Shown here: piece after piece, positions 10,871 to 19,544 of the stretch
How positions within the stretch are numbered: position 1 is the first letter of the stretch
How the letters are laid out: each line of letters begins with the position of its first letter
Origin: Arthrobacter sp. PM3
GTDB lineage: Bacteria; Actinomycetota; Actinomycetes; Actinomycetales; Micrococcaceae
Assembly: GCF_003352915.1 (NCBI RefSeq)
Contig: NZ_CP022314.1
Location: 2,020,230 to 2,084,229, forward strand
DNA length: 64,000 nucleotides
Direction of reading: 5' to 3'
Notes under the pieces: generated by a model
What the model was told of the DNA's origin: nothing
Seen by the model: only the letters and a program-made list of their open reading frames with translations
Databases searched by the model: none
Translations under genes and position numbers: made by a program

Positions 10871-11020
10871 GACGCTCCCTCACATCGGGTGGGGTATCGC
10901 TGGACCCTCCCTCACATCCTGCGTTTTTTGCGGTGACGCTCCCTCAGATCTGGCGGGTTTTTGGGTGACGCTCCCTCACATCGGGGGCTGTTGGTTGTCT
11001 TCCGGATCTGAGGGAGCGTC
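10871..11020. repeat. Family A 32-bp repeat cluster, locus A1
   Basis: Direct copies of GACSCTCCCTCASATC start at 10871, 10903, 10935 and 10967, exactly 32 bases apart, followed by one inverted copy at 11005-11020. The cluster lies between the ramB stop and the poxB promoter. The unit interiors vary (TGGCGGGTTTTT in the third). The inverted copy can pair with any of the direct ones. Confidence 0.9.
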
Positions 11021-11050
11021 TGTCTGGGGGAGGCTCGGAGGTGAGCGGAC

Positions 11051-11056
11051 TATATT
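11051..11056 (+). promoter_or_regulatory. Candidate -10 of the poxB promoter
   Basis: TATATT lies 45 bases before the poxB ATG, just past repeat cluster A1. No good -35 is seen. The leader carries GGGAG about 10 bases before the start codon. Confidence 0.4.
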
Positions 11057-11100
11057 GGCCAGTGTCAGCTCATCGACCCATCTTGCGGGAGCGTGCACCC

Positions 11101-12849
11101 ATGGCCAAGGAACTTGCCACCCAGCTCATCGAACAACTCCGGGCTGCCGGCGTGCAGCGGATCTACGGGATCGTCGGGGACAGCCTCAACCCGATTGTGG
11201 ACGCCGTCCGGAAGACCGGCGGCTCGCAGCAGGGCGGGATCGACTGGATCCATGTCCGGCATGAGGAGGCGGCCGCATTCGCCGCCGCGGCCGAGGCCCA
11301 GCTGACCGGCAAGCTCGCGGTCTGCGCCGGCTCCTGCGGACCCGGCAACCTGCACCTGATCAACGGGCTGTACGACGCCAACCGGTCCGGGGCCCCGGTG
11401 CTCGCCATCGCCTCGCACATCCCGAGCAAGCAGATCGGGAGCAGCTTCTTCCAGGAGACCCATCCGGACCGGCTTTTCAATGAATGCTCGGTCTACTCCG
11501 AACTCATCAGCACCGCGGAGCAGGCGCCCCGGGTCATGCACAGCGCCATTCAGCACGCCGTCGGGCTCCGGGGCGTCGCCGTCGTGACCCTTCCCGGTGA
11601 TATCGCCGGCCTGGAGGCGACGGCCCCAACCCCGGCTCCCGCGGGCTTCCGGCCGGCGGCGCTGACCCCGGACCCGGCCAGCGTCCAGGACCTCGCGGAC
11701 GCCATCAACGCAGCGGAGAAGGTGGCGATCTTTGCCGGGGCCGGCGTTGAGGGTGCGCACGATGAGGTGGTGGCGCTCGCCGGACTGATCGCGGCGCCGA
11801 TCGGCCACTCGCTGCGCGGCAAGGACTTCATGCAGTACGACAACCCCTATGACATCGGCATGACGGGGCTGCTGGGCTACGGCGCCGCGGCCGAGGGGAT
11901 CGAGGACGCGGACCTGCTGATCCTGCTGGGCACGGACTTCCCCTATGACCAGTTCCTCCCGGGCACCCGGACCGCCCAGGTGGACCGGGCCGCCGAGAAC
12001 CTGGGCCGGCGGACCGACGTCGACGTTGCCGTGCATGGCGACGTCCTGCCCACCCTCGCCGCCCTCATGCCGCTGCTGAAGCCCAAGAAGAGCCGCCGCT
12101 TCCTCGACGCGATGCTCAAGAAGCACGACCGGCTTATGAATAAGGCCGTGGGCGCCTACACCCGCAAAGTCGGGACCAAACAGCCCATCCACCCGGAATA
12201 TGCGGCGTCGCTGCTGGACCAGGTGGCGGCGGAAGACGCGATCTTCACCGCCGACACGGGCATGTGCAATGTCTGGACTGCGCGGTACATCAACCCGCTG
12301 GGCACGCGGCGGCTGATCGGCTCTTACCTGCACGGCTCCATGGCCAATGCCCTGCCGCACGCGATCGGCGCCCAGCTGGCCTATCCGGGCCGGCAGGTGG
12401 TCTCGGTCTCGGGCGACGGCGGCCTGTCCATGCTGCTGGGCGAGCTCATCACGGTAGCCGCGCACCGGCTTCCGGTCAACGTGGTGGTCTTCAACAACTC
12501 CACCCTGGGCATGGTGAAACTGGAAATGCTCGTGGACGGGCTCCCGGACTTCGGCGTGGACGTCCCGGACGTCAGGTACGCCGACGTCGCCCGGGCCCTC
12601 GGCTTCCATGCGGTGCGCGTGACGGACCCGTCCCGTATCGAGGAGGCCTACCGGGAAGCCTTCGCCCACCCCGGGCCGTCGCTCGTGGAGGTCATCACGG
12701 ACCCCAAGGCGCTGTCCCTGCCGCCGAAGATCAAGGGCGCGCAGGTCCTTGGCTTCGCCACGGCCATGTCCAAGGTGGTCCTCAACCGCGGCGCCGGCGA
12801 GGCCGTCAGCATGGCCCGGAGCAACCTTCGCAACATCCCGCGGCGCTGA
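11101..12849 (+). CDS. poxB: Pyruvate:quinone oxidoreductase (PoxB-like), ThDP-dependent
   Basis: Oxidative decarboxylation of pyruvate to acetate and CO2, passing electrons to membrane quinone. The 582 residues follow the three-domain ThDP/FAD plan: an N-terminal Pyr domain with the catalytic Glu in VRHEEAAAF (about residue 59), a central FAD-binding domain (about 190-340), and a PP domain with the ThDP motif GDGGLSMLLGEL near residue 438. The tail LGFATAMSKVVL and MARSNLRNIPR match PoxB rather than acetolactate synthase. An upstream in-frame GTG (11041) is less likely than ATG 11101, which has GGGAG upstream. Placed after ramB, it supplies acetate to the pathway that RamB governs. Confidence 0.88.
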   Translation: MAKELATQLIEQLRAAGVQRIYGIVGDSLNPIVDAVRKTGGSQQGGIDWIHVRHEEAAAFAAAAEAQLTGKLAVCAGSCGPGNLHLINGLYDANRSGAPVLAIASHIPSKQIGSSFFQETHPDRLFNECSVYSELISTAEQAPRVMHSAIQHAVGLRGVAVVTLPGDIAGLEATAPTPAPAGFRPAALTPDPASVQDLADAINAAEKVAIFAGAGVEGAHDEVVALAGLIAAPIGHSLRGKDFMQYDNPYDIGMTGLLGYGAAAEGIEDADLLILLGTDFPYDQFLPGTRTAQVDRAAENLGRRTDVDVAVHGDVLPTLAALMPLLKPKKSRRFLDAMLKKHDRLMNKAVGAYTRKVGTKQPIHPEYAASLLDQVAAEDAIFTADTGMCNVWTARYINPLGTRRLIGSYLHGSMANALPHAIGAQLAYPGRQVVSVSGDGGLSMLLGELITVAAHRLPVNVVVFNNSTLGMVKLEMLVDGLPDFGVDVPDVRYADVARALGFHAVRVTDPSRIEEAYREAFAHPGPSLVEVITDPKALSLPPKIKGAQVLGFATAMSKVVLNRGAGEAVSMARSNLRNIPRR

Positions 12850-12862
12850 TCTTTCCCCGGGT

Positions 12863-12921
12863 TCGCCGGAATGTCTCCGGGTCGCCGTAAGCTTCCTGGC
12901 GAACTGGACTCATTCCGGCGA
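12863..12921. repeat. Family B 19-bp repeat cluster, locus B1
   Basis: Direct units TCGCCGGAA (12863) and TCGCCGTAA (12882) are 19 bases apart and are followed by inverted units at about 12893 and at 12913 (TTCCGGCGA). The cluster lies between poxB and the serpin gene. Confidence 0.8.
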
Positions 12922-12968
12922 ACTGAACGCGCACGAGGCGCCCGGAGCCGGAAAGGAAGGACTACCGC

Positions 12969-14180
12969 ATGGCTGAACTTGTGACGGTCGACGGCGTGGA
13001 GCGGGTCGCCGTGGACCGCTCCCGCTACTTCGCCGAGCTGGAGGCGTTCCGCGCCTCCGCCCGGAAGCTCGGGGAGGCGTTGCTGGCCGACGGCGGTGAA
13101 GGCTCCGAAAGCCCGGCAGGCAACGTGGTGTGCTCCGCCGGCGGCCTGCTGATCGGCCTGGCCATGCTACGGGCTGGTGCCTCCGGGGAGAGCGCCGCTG
13201 AACTGGACCGGGTGCTCGGACTCCCGGACAGGCACCGGGACGAGGCCATGAACGCGCTGTCGGCTGCCCTGGCAAAGTACGACGGCGACCCCGGCAAAGT
13301 GAACCCGAAGAAGCCGCCGCGGAAACCCGTCATGCACGCCGCCCAGGGCCTGTTCGTGGAGCAGGACGTACCCACCGGCGTCGGCTACGTGGACATGCTC
13401 GCCCGGCACTACGGCACCGGCGTGCATCCCGTGCACTTCGCCGACGCGGCAGCCACCAAGCTGGCCCTGGACGCATGGGTGAACCGGCACACGGGCGGCC
13501 GGATCACGGCTGCGCCGGGGGACACTGACCCCGGTACCACGTTCAGCCTCCTCAGCACGCTTTACTTCGCCGCGGCCTGGTGCTGGCCGTTCGATCCGTA
13601 TGACACCTCGGACCGCACCTTCACGCTCAGCAGCGGGGAGGAGACCGAAGTGCCCACGATGCACCAGGAACTGACGCCGGCCTACGCGGAGGGCCCCGAC
13701 TGGCGGGCAGTGGACATGCCCTACGCCAAAGGCTTCGTCATGCGGTTGGTACTCCCGGCTCCGGGACACGGGCCGGAGACGATCACCGCGGAGCACCTGG
13801 CGGACATCGCCGCGGCCCTGGACAGGGCGGCGGAAGTTTCCACGAAAATCTCCCTGCCCCGGTGGGATCACACGAGCAGTTTCGACCTCCGCAAAGTCCT
13901 GGTGGGCCTGGGGCTGGAAACCACGTTCACCACCACCCGGGATTTCGACGCCATCCAGCGCGGGCTCACGATCACCCGGGCCGTGCAGACTGCCAGCATC
14001 ACGGTCGCGGAGAAGGGGACGGTGGCCGCGGCCGTGACCCGGATCGACGGCATGGCCACCGGTGTGCCGCTGGAGCCGGAGCAGAGGATCGACTTCGACC
14101 GGCCGTTCCGCTACGAGATCGTGCACACCGAAACCGGGCTGCCCCTGGTCTCGGGCATCGTGGCCGACCCCCGCCCATGA
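12969..14180 (+). CDS. Serpin-family protease inhibitor
   Basis: A 403-residue serpin, the usual length for the fold and without a signal peptide, so probably cytoplasmic. N-terminal GNVVCSAGGLLIGLAML matches the serpin helix-B serine region. TFSLLSTLYFAAAWCWPFD matches the conserved strand-3A/4C segment. The reactive-centre loop starts at Glu348 with the hinge EKGTVAAAVT: small residues at P14-P10 as in inhibitory serpins. FDRPFRYEIVHTETGLPLVSGIVADP is the closing serpin signature. Counting from the hinge puts P1 near Thr364. The target protease is unknown. The start follows GGAAAGGAAGGA. Bacterial serpins are patchily distributed, and this one sits between two repeat clusters. Confidence 0.88.
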   Translation: MAELVTVDGVERVAVDRSRYFAELEAFRASARKLGEALLADGGEGSESPAGNVVCSAGGLLIGLAMLRAGASGESAAELDRVLGLPDRHRDEAMNALSAALAKYDGDPGKVNPKKPPRKPVMHAAQGLFVEQDVPTGVGYVDMLARHYGTGVHPVHFADAAATKLALDAWVNRHTGGRITAAPGDTDPGTTFSLLSTLYFAAAWCWPFDPYDTSDRTFTLSSGEETEVPTMHQELTPAYAEGPDWRAVDMPYAKGFVMRLVLPAPGHGPETITAEHLADIAAALDRAAEVSTKISLPRWDHTSSFDLRKVLVGLGLETTFTTTRDFDAIQRGLTITRAVQTASITVAEKGTVAAAVTRIDGMATGVPLEPEQRIDFDRPFRYEIVHTETGLPLVSGIVADPRP

Positions 14181-14183
14181 CGC

Positions 14184-14373
14184 GACGCTCCCTCAGATTC
14201 TGCGAACAAAAACCGGACGCTCCCTCAGACTCTGCAAACAAAAAACCGGACGCCCTCTCAGCATGTGAAGGGGCGTCCGGATTAAAGCCGCGAGAAGTGA
14301 GGGAGCGTCGAGACAGGGACTGCGAAACGTGAGGGAGCGTCGAGACAGGGACGGCGAGACGTGAGGGAGGGTC
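14184..14373. repeat. Family A 32-bp repeat cluster, locus A2
   Basis: Direct copies GACGCTCCCTCAGA start at 14184 and 14216, with a degenerate third at 14249. Inverted copies (GTGAGGGAGCGTC-like) start at 14297, 14329 and 14361, again exactly 32 bases apart. Between the halves, CCGGACGCCC (14246-14255) pairs with GGGCGTCCGG (14271-14280). The cluster sits between convergent serpin and thiD genes, where it could act as a bidirectional terminator. Confidence 0.9.
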
Positions 14374-14386
14374 GGAAGGGCCGGGG

Positions 14387-15271
14387 TTAGCGCGGGCCGC
14401 CCTGCCAGAGCGCGTCGAACGGTGCGCCCGACGCCACGCGGTTCCGGATCCCCGCCGTGACAAAGTCCTTCGCAGCGCGGGCGGCCTCCAGCGGCGCCGC
14501 GCCCTTCGCCAGTTCCGCGGTCACGGCGGCAGCCAGTGAACACCCGGCACCGGACACGGCCACCTCCCCCACCTTCGGGGCGGACAGGACTTCGAGGGTT
14601 TCGCCGTCGTAGTAGACGTCGACGGCGTCGGGGCCTTCCAGTCGCACGCCGCCCTTGGCTAGCACCGCGGCGCCGCTGAGCTCATGGATGCGGACCGCGG
14701 CGGCCTTGAGGGACTCGACGTCGGTGATCTCCAGCCCGGAGAGCGACTCGGCCTCGAAGTGGTTCGGCGTCACGAAGGTGGCCAGCGGCAGGATCTGCGC
14801 CTTGAGGGCCCGGTCGGTGTCCAGGGCGTGCCCCGGTTCCTGGCCCTTGCAGATCAGCACGGGATCCAGCACCACGTTCTTGAAGGCGGAGTCCGCCAGT
14901 GCCGCGGCCACGGTCGAGATCGTTGCGGGGCTGCCCAGCATGCCGATCTTCACGGTGTCCAGCACGGCCGGCGCGCCGGACGCGGCACCGTAGGCCGCCG
15001 TCGTCGCCTCCAGTTGGTCCGCGATGACGTGCTGGTTCACCGGGACGAAGCGGTGGTTCCAGTTGTCCTTGGGATCGAAGGAGACGATGCACGTCAGGTT
15101 CGCGATCCCGAAGACGCCGAGTTCCTGGAACGTCTTCAGGTCAGCCTGCGCGCCGGCGCCCCCGGTCGCTTCGGAGCCGGCGATGGTCAGCGCCACTGCG
15201 GGTGAAGAGCCGGGGGAGGAGGCGGTACCGGCGGCGGCCAGGGCAGCGGAGTCGAATGCGGTAGAAGTCAT
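14387..15271 (-). CDS. thiD: Hydroxymethylpyrimidine/phosphomethylpyrimidine kinase
   Basis: Phosphorylates HMP to HMP-P and HMP-PP for thiamine synthesis. The 294-residue ribokinase-like enzyme has the substrate motif GSEATGGAGAQADLKTF near residue 30, and VSGAGCSLAAAV near residue 250, where the ThiD/PdxK-type Cys replaces the ribokinase Asp. ATG 15271 is preferred over an upstream in-frame start at 15367, because the extra 32 residues are not family-like. ThiD is monocistronic here. Thiamine diphosphate is the cofactor of the nearby PoxB, but nothing shows joint control. Confidence 0.88.
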   Translation of the reverse strand: MTSTAFDSAALAAAGTASSPGSSPAVALTIAGSEATGGAGAQADLKTFQELGVFGIANLTCIVSFDPKDNWNHRFVPVNQHVIADQLEATTAAYGAASGAPAVLDTVKIGMLGSPATISTVAAALADSAFKNVVLDPVLICKGQEPGHALDTDRALKAQILPLATFVTPNHFEAESLSGLEITDVESLKAAAVRIHELSGAAVLAKGGVRLEGPDAVDVYYDGETLEVLSAPKVGEVAVSGAGCSLAAAVTAELAKGAAPLEAARAAKDFVTAGIRNRVASGAPFDALWQGGPR

Positions 15272-15428
15272 GGTCCCATCCTGCCATCCCGCCAAAACCT
15301 CCGGCATTGTGCGCTTGAACAGGCCTTTCATGAACAGTATGAACAAAACCCGAGTGTTCCGTATCACGCCGACTATGGTGGCGGACGGTGTTGCTTACCG
15401 GCGGCGCCGGATCCAGGAAGGTTCATTG

Positions 15429-16826
15429 ATGAGCACCCAGCTGTCCGAAGCGGCCCAGACCCGAAAAGCCGTCGGCAACATCCTCAAAGGCTCGGCCGGC
15501 AACCTTGTCGAGTGGTACGACCTCTACGTCTATACAGTCTTCGCGGCCTACTTCCAGGCGCACTTCTTCAACTCCAAGGACGAGCTCCAGGCCGGCCTCG
15601 AGGCGATGGCCGTCTTCTCGACGTCGTTCCTGATGCGCCCGATCGGCGCCTGGTTCTTCGGCCGGTATGCCGACCGCCGGGGCCGCCGGGCCGCGCTGAC
15701 GCTGAGCGTGACGATGATGTCCGCGGGCTCCTTCGCCATTGCCGTGCTCCCCACCCAGGACGTGATCGGGCTGTGGGCCATGATCCTGCTGGTCCTCATC
15801 CGCGTGATCCAGGGCTTCTCGGTGGGCGGCGAGTACGGCACCAGCGCCACCTACATGTCCGAGGCCGCCACGTCCGGACGCCGCGGGTTCTTCTCCAGCT
15901 TCCAGTACGTCACCCTGGTGGGCGGCCAGATGCTGGCCCTGCTGGTCCTCGTGATACTGCAGAATGCCATGCCCAAGGCCGACCTCACCGAGTGGGGCTG
16001 GCGTATCCCGTTCGCGGTCGGCGGCGTGGCCGCACTGGTGGTCCTCTGGCTGCGGCGCTCGATGGCGGAGACCGTCTCGGCCGAGCAGATCGAAGCCGCC
16101 AAGAGCCCCGCCGCGGCGGGCCAAGCCCAGCCGGGCACCATGAAGCTGCTGTTCACGAGCCACTGGAAGCCGCTCCTGATTTGCATCGGCATCACCCTCG
16201 GCGGCACGGTGGCGTTCTACACGTACACCAACTTCATCCTCAAATTCATGAACGATACCTCCGGCATCGCCAAGACCGACACCTCGGTGATCAACTTCTG
16301 GGCGCTGTTCATCTTCATGCTGCTGCAGCCGGTCTACGGCATCATCTCGGACAAGGTGGGCCGCAAGCCGCTGCTGCTCTGGTTCGGCATCACCGGCGTC
16401 CTGTTCACCTGGCCGCTGCTCTCCACCCTCGCCGGCACCAAGGATCCGTTCGCCGCGTTCCTGCTCATGATGGGCGGCCTGCTGATCGTCGGCGGCTACA
16501 CCTCCATCAACGCCCTGGTGAAGGCAGAGCTGTTCCCGGCGTCCATCCGCGCCCTCGGTGTGGGCCTGGGCTACGCGATCGCCAACTCGCTCTTCGGCGG
16601 CACCGTCCCGCTGATCGGCGCGGCCCTCCAGAAAGCCGGCCAGGAGGAAGTGTTCTTCACCTACGTCACGGTGACGATCGGCATCTCCCTGCTGGTCTAC
16701 ATCTTCGCGCTGAAGAACAAGAAGTCCACGCACCTTGACCACGAGCAGGGCCACGCCTGGGCGCCGGTTGAGGGTGGAGGTGCGGCCGACGGCGACAGGG
16801 ACCTCATCGACGCCCCTCGCCGCTGA
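15429..16826 (+). CDS. MHS-family MFS transporter (KgtP/ProP-like)
   Basis: A 465-residue metabolite:H+ symporter with 12 predicted membrane helices. The MHS start NLVEWYDLYVYTVFAAYF, the loop 2-3 motif GRYADRRGRRAA (about residues 77-88) and RVIQGFSVGGEYGTSATYMSE (about 118-138) are all present. The subgroup carries alpha-ketoglutarate, dicarboxylates or shikimate; the substrate is not decidable here. ATG 15429 follows AGGAAGG. The transcript ends at the hairpin at 16853-16896. Confidence 0.88.
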   Translation: MSTQLSEAAQTRKAVGNILKGSAGNLVEWYDLYVYTVFAAYFQAHFFNSKDELQAGLEAMAVFSTSFLMRPIGAWFFGRYADRRGRRAALTLSVTMMSAGSFAIAVLPTQDVIGLWAMILLVLIRVIQGFSVGGEYGTSATYMSEAATSGRRGFFSSFQYVTLVGGQMLALLVLVILQNAMPKADLTEWGWRIPFAVGGVAALVVLWLRRSMAETVSAEQIEAAKSPAAAGQAQPGTMKLLFTSHWKPLLICIGITLGGTVAFYTYTNFILKFMNDTSGIAKTDTSVINFWALFIFMLLQPVYGIISDKVGRKPLLLWFGITGVLFTWPLLSTLAGTKDPFAAFLLMMGGLLIVGGYTSINALVKAELFPASIRALGVGLGYAIANSLFGGTVPLIGAALQKAGQEEVFFTYVTVTIGISLLVYIFALKNKKSTHLDHEQGHAWAPVEGGGAADGDRDLIDAPRR

Positions 16827-16852
16827 CGGACGACGGCGGAACTTGCGACGGC

Positions 16853-16896
16853 GGGACGCCGACTCCCGGAACATCGGGTCCGGGAGCCGGCGTCCC
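16853..16896. terminator. Bidirectional terminator between convergent genes
   Basis: GGGACGCC (16853-16860) and TCCCGGA (16864-16870) pair with TCCGGGA (16879-16885) and GGCGTCCC (16889-16896), separated by a matching 3-base interior loop. The stem is about 18 bp with an 8-base loop, between the MHS and ABC permease genes. Confidence 0.75.
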
Positions 16897-16911
16897 GTCG
16901 TCGTTGTTGGC

Positions 16912-17697
16912 TTACTGGGCGTTGTCCGCGAACCGCAGGTGCAGGACGGTGGCGGCGGTGCCGGCCAGGAACGTGCCCGCGAGCACCAGGTAGCTGCCCG
17001 CCGGCAGCGTGCCGACCGGGTCGGCGACCATGCCGATCAGCAGCGGGACGATCGAGTACGGGAACCACTCCGCCCAGCCGGTCTTCCCGAACAGATTGCC
17101 GAGGGCCAGCATCACCAGCGCGAAGGCGATGGGCGCCACTTCGCCGCGGCTCCACACGGCGATCCATGCGACCACCGGGGCGAGCAGGAGCGGGATCCCG
17201 GCAGCAAGCAGCACGCGTGCGACGCCGGCCGCGGCCAGCCCGGGGCTGAACCCGGGCAGCTGCAGCGCCGCTCCGATCACCAATGCCTCGGCCAGTACCA
17301 GTGCCACGAGGGCCATCCACCACGCGGCCGCAACGAGCAGCTTGGCGACGGCGAACCAGTGACGGCCCACCGGCAGCGCGAGCATGTTCTTGGCGGTGGC
17401 GTGGCTGTACTCCCGGCCGAAGAGGTAGGCGACGATGAACGCCAGCAGCAGCATTCCGCCGACGCCAAAAATCAGCGCGAGCATGTAGAAGTATGCGGGC
17501 CACGTCGCCTCGATTCCGGCGAGGTTCGCCTTGGCGCCCAGGAGCCCCAGTTCGGCCGCCCGCCCGGGTTCGCGCACGATCCACATGAACAGGGCGATGC
17601 CGGCCGGCATCAGCGCGAACACCGCCACGGTGGCCCACGTCGCCTTAGAGCGGCGGAGCTTCATGAATTCGGTGGCGAGCACCTGGCCGAACATCAC
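16912..17697 (-). CDS. ABC-2-type transporter permease
   Basis: A 261-residue integral membrane protein with six predicted helices, opening FGQVLATEFMKLRRSKATWATVAVFALMP in three parts typical of ABC-2 permeases next to BcrA-like ATPases (K-L-R-R-S/K entry before helix 1). It overlaps the ATPase gene by 4 bases (ATGA), so the pair is translationally coupled. A role in exporting a peptide, antibiotic or lipid is usual for the family; the substrate is unknown. Confidence 0.82.
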   Translation of the reverse strand: MMFGQVLATEFMKLRRSKATWATVAVFALMPAGIALFMWIVREPGRAAELGLLGAKANLAGIEATWPAYFYMLALIFGVGGMLLLAFIVAYLFGREYSHATAKNMLALPVGRHWFAVAKLLVAAAWWMALVALVLAEALVIGAALQLPGFSPGLAAAGVARVLLAAGIPLLLAPVVAWIAVWSRGEVAPIAFALVMLALGNLFGKTGWAEWFPYSIVPLLIGMVADPVGTLPAGSYLVLAGTFLAGTAATVLHLRFADNAQ

Positions 17698-18500
17698 GCG
17701 CCCCCGCTCATGGGGGCATCCCGAGTGGGGGCGTCGCCCGTGCGCGCCAGGAAGTAGCGCTCCAGGTCCAGTGTGAGCAGTGCCTGTTCGCGTTCCTCGG
17801 GGGTATAGGCGCCGGCGGCGAAAGCGCGTGCCTTCGCCGCGAGTTCGTCGCGCGATGACTCCTCGATCAGGCGGCCCTCGTGGACGATGCCGATCCGGTC
17901 GGCCAGGTGGGCGACCTCGGCCAGGATGTGGCTGGACATGAAAACGGTGATGCCGCGCTCGTCGGCCAGCGAGCGGAGCAGCATACGGATCTCGACGATC
18001 CCGGCAGGATCGAGCCCGTTGGCCGGTTCGTCGAGTACCAGCAGGTCGGGGGAGTGTAACAGCGCACGGGCCAGCGCGAGACGCTGTTTATTGCCGAGCG
18101 AGAGCTGACCGGCGCGCCGGTCGGCATACGCGGCCAGGCGCAGCAGCTCGATCGCATCGCCGACGGACCTCCCCGGCGAGCCGGTCAGGCGGCGCTGGAG
18201 GTCGAGGTTCTCGCGGACCGTGAGGTTGGGGTAGGCCGTCGCGGTCTCGACCAGGAAACCGATCCGCGCGAACACGCTGGTCACCCCTGGCTTGATGCGC
18301 CGGCCGAGGACGGTGACGTCCCCGCTGCTTGGACGGATGAGGCCAAGCAGCATCCGGATGGTGGTGGTCTTGCCTGCCCCGTTGCGCCCGAGGAACCCGT
18401 AGATCTCGCCCCGGCGGACGTCGAGGTCGAGAGAGTCGACGGCGGTGACGCCGCGGTAGCGCTTGACGAGGGCGCGGGTGGACACCGCGGTGTCAGGCAT
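17694..18500 (-). CDS. ABC transporter ATP-binding protein (BcrA-like)
   Basis: A 268-residue nucleotide-binding subunit. Walker A GRNGAGKTTT (about residues 38-47), signature LSLGNKQRLALARALL (about 134), Walker B LLVLDEPANGLDP (about 155) and the switch His in MSSHILAEV are all present. It is the first gene of a two-gene exporter operon. The C-terminal 50 residues after the ABC core are poorly conserved and may contact the permease. Confidence 0.88.
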   Translation of the reverse strand: MPDTAVSTRALVKRYRGVTAVDSLDLDVRRGEIYGFLGRNGAGKTTTIRMLLGLIRPSSGDVTVLGRRIKPGVTSVFARIGFLVETATAYPNLTVRENLDLQRRLTGSPGRSVGDAIELLRLAAYADRRAGQLSLGNKQRLALARALLHSPDLLVLDEPANGLDPAGIVEIRMLLRSLADERGITVFMSSHILAEVAHLADRIGIVHEGRLIEESSRDELAAKARAFAAGAYTPEEREQALLTLDLERYFLARTGDAPTRDAPMSGGA

Positions 18501-18727
18501 GGGTCACCTTCATGGCCCCATCCTGCCACCCCGCCCGGGTGGTTCACAGTGCACGGGCGGAGCCGCGGGGCATCCGTAACCGATCCGGTCCCGGGCCCCG
18601 AGAGTGCGAGAATGGAGGCCGGTCCGGCGGGAGTCCCGCCAGGGCCGTTCAGTGCTAATACAGCCGGCCGTACCGGGACGACGCAGGACTCCGGAGTGCC
18701 GAGCGAACCACTACGAATGGACTTCCC

Positions 18728-19423
18728 ATGACTTCCGCCAAAACTTTCCCGGCAGCGGCCCCGCCGAAGTTCGCCTCGATCGGCTCCCCGTACTTCGGCA
18801 TCATGCTCGCCGTCATGTCCGTGGTCCTGATCCTGTCCAACATCGGGGCGTCCAAGGGCGTGGCGATCGGCCCCATCATCACGGACGGCGGCTTCTTCCT
18901 CTTCCCGCTCGCCTACATCCTGGGTGATGTCATCAGCGAGGTCTACGGCTTCAAGGTGGCCCGCAAGGCGATCGTCACCGCGTTTGGGCTGTCCGTGTTC
19001 GCGTCCCTCTGCTACTGGGTCATCATTGCGCTCCCGGGGTTCGACGACGAGTACGGCGCCTCCAAGCAGGCCGCCCTCGAAGGGGCGCTGGGTCCTGTCC
19101 CGCAGATCGTGATGGCCTCGCTGCTGGCGTTCCTCGCCGGGCAGACCATCAACTCCTGGATCCTCGTGAAGATGAAGGCCCGGACCGGGGAACGGTCACT
19201 GTGGGCGCGCATCATGGGGTCCTCCGTGGTCGGTGAGTTTGTGGACACGCTGATCTTCTGCAGCATCGCCGCGTCCGTGATCGGCATTACCGATCTCGGG
19301 ATGTTCGTGAACTACGTCCTGGTCGGGTTCCTCTACAAGACCCTCGTGGAATTCGCCTTCGTCCCGCTGACCTCGCTCGTGATCGGCTGGGTCAAGAAAC
19401 GCGAACCGAGCTACGGGGCGTAG
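18728..19423 (+). CDS. yhhQ: Queuosine-precursor transporter, YhhQ/QPTR family
   Basis: A 231-residue membrane protein with about six helices. LSNIGASKG, FPLAYILGDVISEVYGFK (about residues 57-75) and GEFVDTLIFCSIA (about 163-175) are the family's signature segments. The family imports preQ0, preQ1 or queuine. The tgt gene at 26971-28269 could use the imported base. No queF/queC/queD/queE genes are visible in the window. The ribosome site is weak. I looked for a preQ1 riboswitch in the 227-base leader and found none convincing. Confidence 0.85.
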   Translation: MTSAKTFPAAAPPKFASIGSPYFGIMLAVMSVVLILSNIGASKGVAIGPIITDGGFFLFPLAYILGDVISEVYGFKVARKAIVTAFGLSVFASLCYWVIIALPGFDDEYGASKQAALEGALGPVPQIVMASLLAFLAGQTINSWILVKMKARTGERSLWARIMGSSVVGEFVDTLIFCSIAASVIGITDLGMFVNYVLVGFLYKTLVEFAFVPLTSLVIGWVKKREPSYGA

Positions 19424-19437
19424 GGCCTGCACCGACG

Positions 19438-19495
19438 TCGCCGGAACCCTTCGACGTCGCCGGAAGCTCCCACCGACGTCGAAGGGTTCCGGCGA
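19438..19495. repeat. Family B 19-bp repeat cluster, locus B2
   Basis: Direct TCGCCGGAA units at 19438 and 19457 (19 bases apart) and an inverted TTCCGGCGA at 19487-19495. It lies between the convergent yhhQ and AbiEi/DUF559 genes. Confidence 0.85.
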
Positions 19496-19544
19496 ACTGG
19501 CTACACTGGCGCCTACCCGCGGCCGGGGGCGGCCCGGGCGGCGG

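Noticed and set aside
18501..18727. preQ1 riboswitch before the queuosine-precursor transporter
   Set aside because: I could not match the conserved preQ1-I or preQ1-II core; only ordinary GC-rich leader is seen.
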